Assembly (NCBI RefSeq): GCF_034421375.1
Contig: NZ_CP139779.1
Coordinates: forward strand, 2,480,001-2,544,000
DNA from: Microbacterium invictum
Lineage (GTDB): Bacteria > Actinomycetota > Actinomycetes > Actinomycetales > Microbacteriaceae
Reading direction: 5' to 3'
DNA length: 64,000 nt
Of the stretch, positions 62,698-64,000 are shown in pieces. The notes beneath the pieces were generated by a model that was not told the origin of the DNA, made no database searches, and saw only the letters and a list, made by a program, of their open reading frames with translations. A program made the position numbers and the translations under genes. Every line of letters starts with the position of its first letter. The stretch's first letter is position 1.

Positions 62698-63506
62698 CAC
62701 AGCTCCTTCAGCACGGGGCGTTCGAGCCGGCGGAACACGAAGAGCCCCAGAGCCAGGATGCCGACGCTCATCGCCACGCCGACGACGACCGACAGTGTGT
62801 CCCAGACCTCGGGGAAGAAGCCGAACCGGTAGAGGGTGAAGATCCCCGACAGCGGGTTGAAGGCGGCGAGCTGCGGGAAGATCCCCGGCAGGTCGGAGAC
62901 CGAGTAGATGATCGGCGAGGCGTAGAAGAGCACGCGGAGGATCAGTTTGGTCGTGCGCTCCAGGTCGGAGTACAGCACGCACAGGGGCGCGACGATGAGC
63001 CCCAGGCCCACGAGCAGCATCGTCTGCAGCAGGATGGCGACCGGGAAGAGCAGCAGACCCCAGTTCAGCGCCACCGGCGTTGCGCTCGTGAATGCGGCGG
63101 CCACGACGAACCCCACCAGCACCGGGAGCGAGCAGAGGAACTCGACGCCCTTGCTGAGCACGATGCGGTTGACCCAGATCGACCGCGGGATGGACGTCGA
63201 CCGGACCAATCGTGCGTCTTTGTTGAAGGCACGCGTGAAGTCCGACACCGCCGCGTTGAACCACACCCACGGCAGCAGTGCGGTGATGAGGAAGACGATG
63301 TACGGCTCGTGCCCGACGGTGCGCTGGAAGACCTGCGTGAAGACGAACCAGTAGATGAGGCTCATCACCAGCGGGTCGAGGACCGACCAGAGGTAGCCGA
63401 GGGCGCTCGTGGCGTATCGCACCCGGAGATCGCGGGCCGAGAGCAGCCACAGCGAGTGGAGGTAGCGACGCGGAGACCCGGGGGCACCGACGGTCGCTGT
63501 GGTCAC
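62697..63506 (-). CDS. ABC transporter permease, Wzm type
   Basis: 269 residues, six membrane helices, ABC-2 exporter family (LLSARDLRVRYATSALGYLWSVLDPLVMSLIYWFVFTQVF; YASPIIYSVSDLPG; FNPLSGIFTLYRFGFFP). It forms the channel for the Wzt-like ATPase that follows. The GTG at 63506 is fixed by TAGGAT exactly 6 bases upstream; that -10 box overlaps the stop codon of the preceding gene. Synteny with Rv3783 supports a role in galactan-like polymer export. Confidence 0.9.
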   Translation of the reverse strand: MTTATVGAPGSPRRYLHSLWLLSARDLRVRYATSALGYLWSVLDPLVMSLIYWFVFTQVFQRTVGHEPYIVFLITALLPWVWFNAAVSDFTRAFNKDARLVRSTSIPRSIWVNRIVLSKGVEFLCSLPVLVGFVVAAAFTSATPVALNWGLLLFPVAILLQTMLLVGLGLIVAPLCVLYSDLERTTKLILRVLFYASPIIYSVSDLPGIFPQLAAFNPLSGIFTLYRFGFFPEVWDTLSVVVGVAMSVGILALGLFVFRRLERPVLKEL

Positions 63507-63512
63507 GGATCG

Positions 63513-63518
63513 ATCCTA
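63513..63518 (-). promoter_or_regulatory. -10 box for the Wzm-like permease (leaderless)
   Basis: TAGGAT on the minus strand, 6 bases before the GTG. Its first three bases are the TAG stop of the upstream gene. Confidence 0.6.
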
Positions 63519-64000
63519 GGGCGCGGGCAACGCGTCAGCAGGCAGCGCCCCGCATTGATCGATCCGGTACAGCTTCGATTCACCGTCCGTGGCCACCTCA
63601 GTGAACAACCCGGCCTCGACGGCAGCGTGCGGTCCGGGGAAATGATTCCCTGCCGGATCTCCGCCGCCGAACTCGTGAGGGTTGAATACCACGTACCTCA
63701 CCCTCAACTCATCGAGTGCGGCGCATACCGCTGGATCGGTCTCGATACTCGCGAGGTTCCACGCGAGTATCAGGCGGGCGGGATCCCATTGTCCGTTGAC
63801 GTGGGGGAACACCGGCTCGCGCGCGCCGAAGGCGAGCGTCCAAGCCGAGCCGTCCCAAGGGTCACCCAGAACCTTCTGACCCTCCGGAACGTAGTCCGGT
63901 AGGGACGCAAAGAATTCGATTTGGCTTCGAGACACCACTTCCACACGTGCGTTCGATTCCGGCATGGAGAACACCGCCGACACGGAACCGGTCACACCCG
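63516..64000 (-). CDS. C-terminal part of an unidentified protein (continues beyond the window)
   Basis: About 161 C-terminal residues; the frame is open to the right edge. The visible part reads as a soluble alpha/beta domain (ARVEVVSRSQIEFFASLPDYVPEGQKVLGDPWDGSAW; LDELRVRYVVFNPHEFGGG; LYRIDQCG). This resembles the extracytoplasmic C-terminal domain of large polytopic wall-glycan proteins (such as DUF6541), but the membrane part is outside and the call is tentative. A GTG at 63995 would give a 159-residue protein if it were the start; I consider that unlikely. Confidence 0.55.
   Translation of the reverse strand, partial: GVTGSVSAVFSMPESNARVEVVSRSQIEFFASLPDYVPEGQKVLGDPWDGSAWTLAFGAREPVFPHVNGQWDPARLILAWNLASIETDPAVCAALDELRVRYVVFNPHEFGGGDPAGNHFPGPHAAVEAGLFTEVATDGESKLYRIDQCGALPADALPAP

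Overview
The window reads as chromosomal DNA of a high-GC actinobacterium of the family Microbacteriaceae, most likely Microbacterium or a close relative. The evidence is the very high GC content, two WhiB proteins, MtrAB-LpqB, a SigR/RsrA pair of the mycothiol type, the fused Kgd 2-oxoglutarate enzyme, GuaB1 and many TANNNT -10 boxes placed 6-7 bases before the start codon. I saw no rRNA, tRNA, transposase, phage or CRISPR locus.

Layout. 0-9.5 kb: the 5' part of a GAF histidine kinase, metX, a Nudix hydrolase, a thiamine-binding-like protein, a GT87-like membrane transferase, nnrD, two coupled CorC/HlyC-type membrane proteins and an aldehyde dehydrogenase. 9.5-19 kb: guaB1 and kgd diverging, sigR-rsrA with a recognisable SigR-type autopromoter, then aroA-rsgA-bcp. 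19-25 kb: whiB1 facing pdtaS, a CpaE-like ATPase with its SAF-domain partner, a small HTH gene preceded by two perfect DnaA boxes, and two conserved genes of unknown function. 25-37 kb: aminotransferase, secA, padR, a coiled-coil protein, hpf, comF and lpqB-mtrB-mtrA. 37-43 kb: a tightly overlapping moxR operon (multipass membrane protein, DUF4129-like, DUF4350-like, moxR, DUF58). 43-47.65 kb: an aquaporin, katG-furA with a perfect Fur palindrome, and a 650-bp array of nine inverted-repeat modules. 47.65-57 kb: spoIIM and RDD genes, ahcY, DUF3499, a zincin-like protein, a DUF5719-like protein, a very large GT2 membrane protein, whiB2 and manA. 58-64 kb: two O-antigen ligase-like proteins, a GlfT1-like glycosyltransferase, a Wzt/Wzm-type ABC exporter and the C-terminal end of an unidentified protein.

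How it fits together. Much of the window follows the gene order known from Mycobacterium tuberculosis around Rv3219-Rv3260 (whiB1, pdtaS, sigH/rshA, aroA, rsgA, secA1, hpf, comF, lpqB, mtrB, mtrA, sahH, manA, Rv3258c, Rv3259, whiB2). It is therefore mostly core chromosome serving envelope homeostasis, redox response and cell division control. The clearest departure is 43.0-47.65 kb. The aquaporin, katG, furA and the repeat array lie between moxR-DUF58 and spoIIM-RDD, genes that are direct neighbours in M. tuberculosis (Rv3692-Rv3695). This block looks like an insertion.

The best candidates for something undescribed are the nine-module inverted-repeat array at 46983-47630 and the paired DnaA boxes at 23544-23568. 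Function statements rest on reading the translated sequences by eye. No database search was run.
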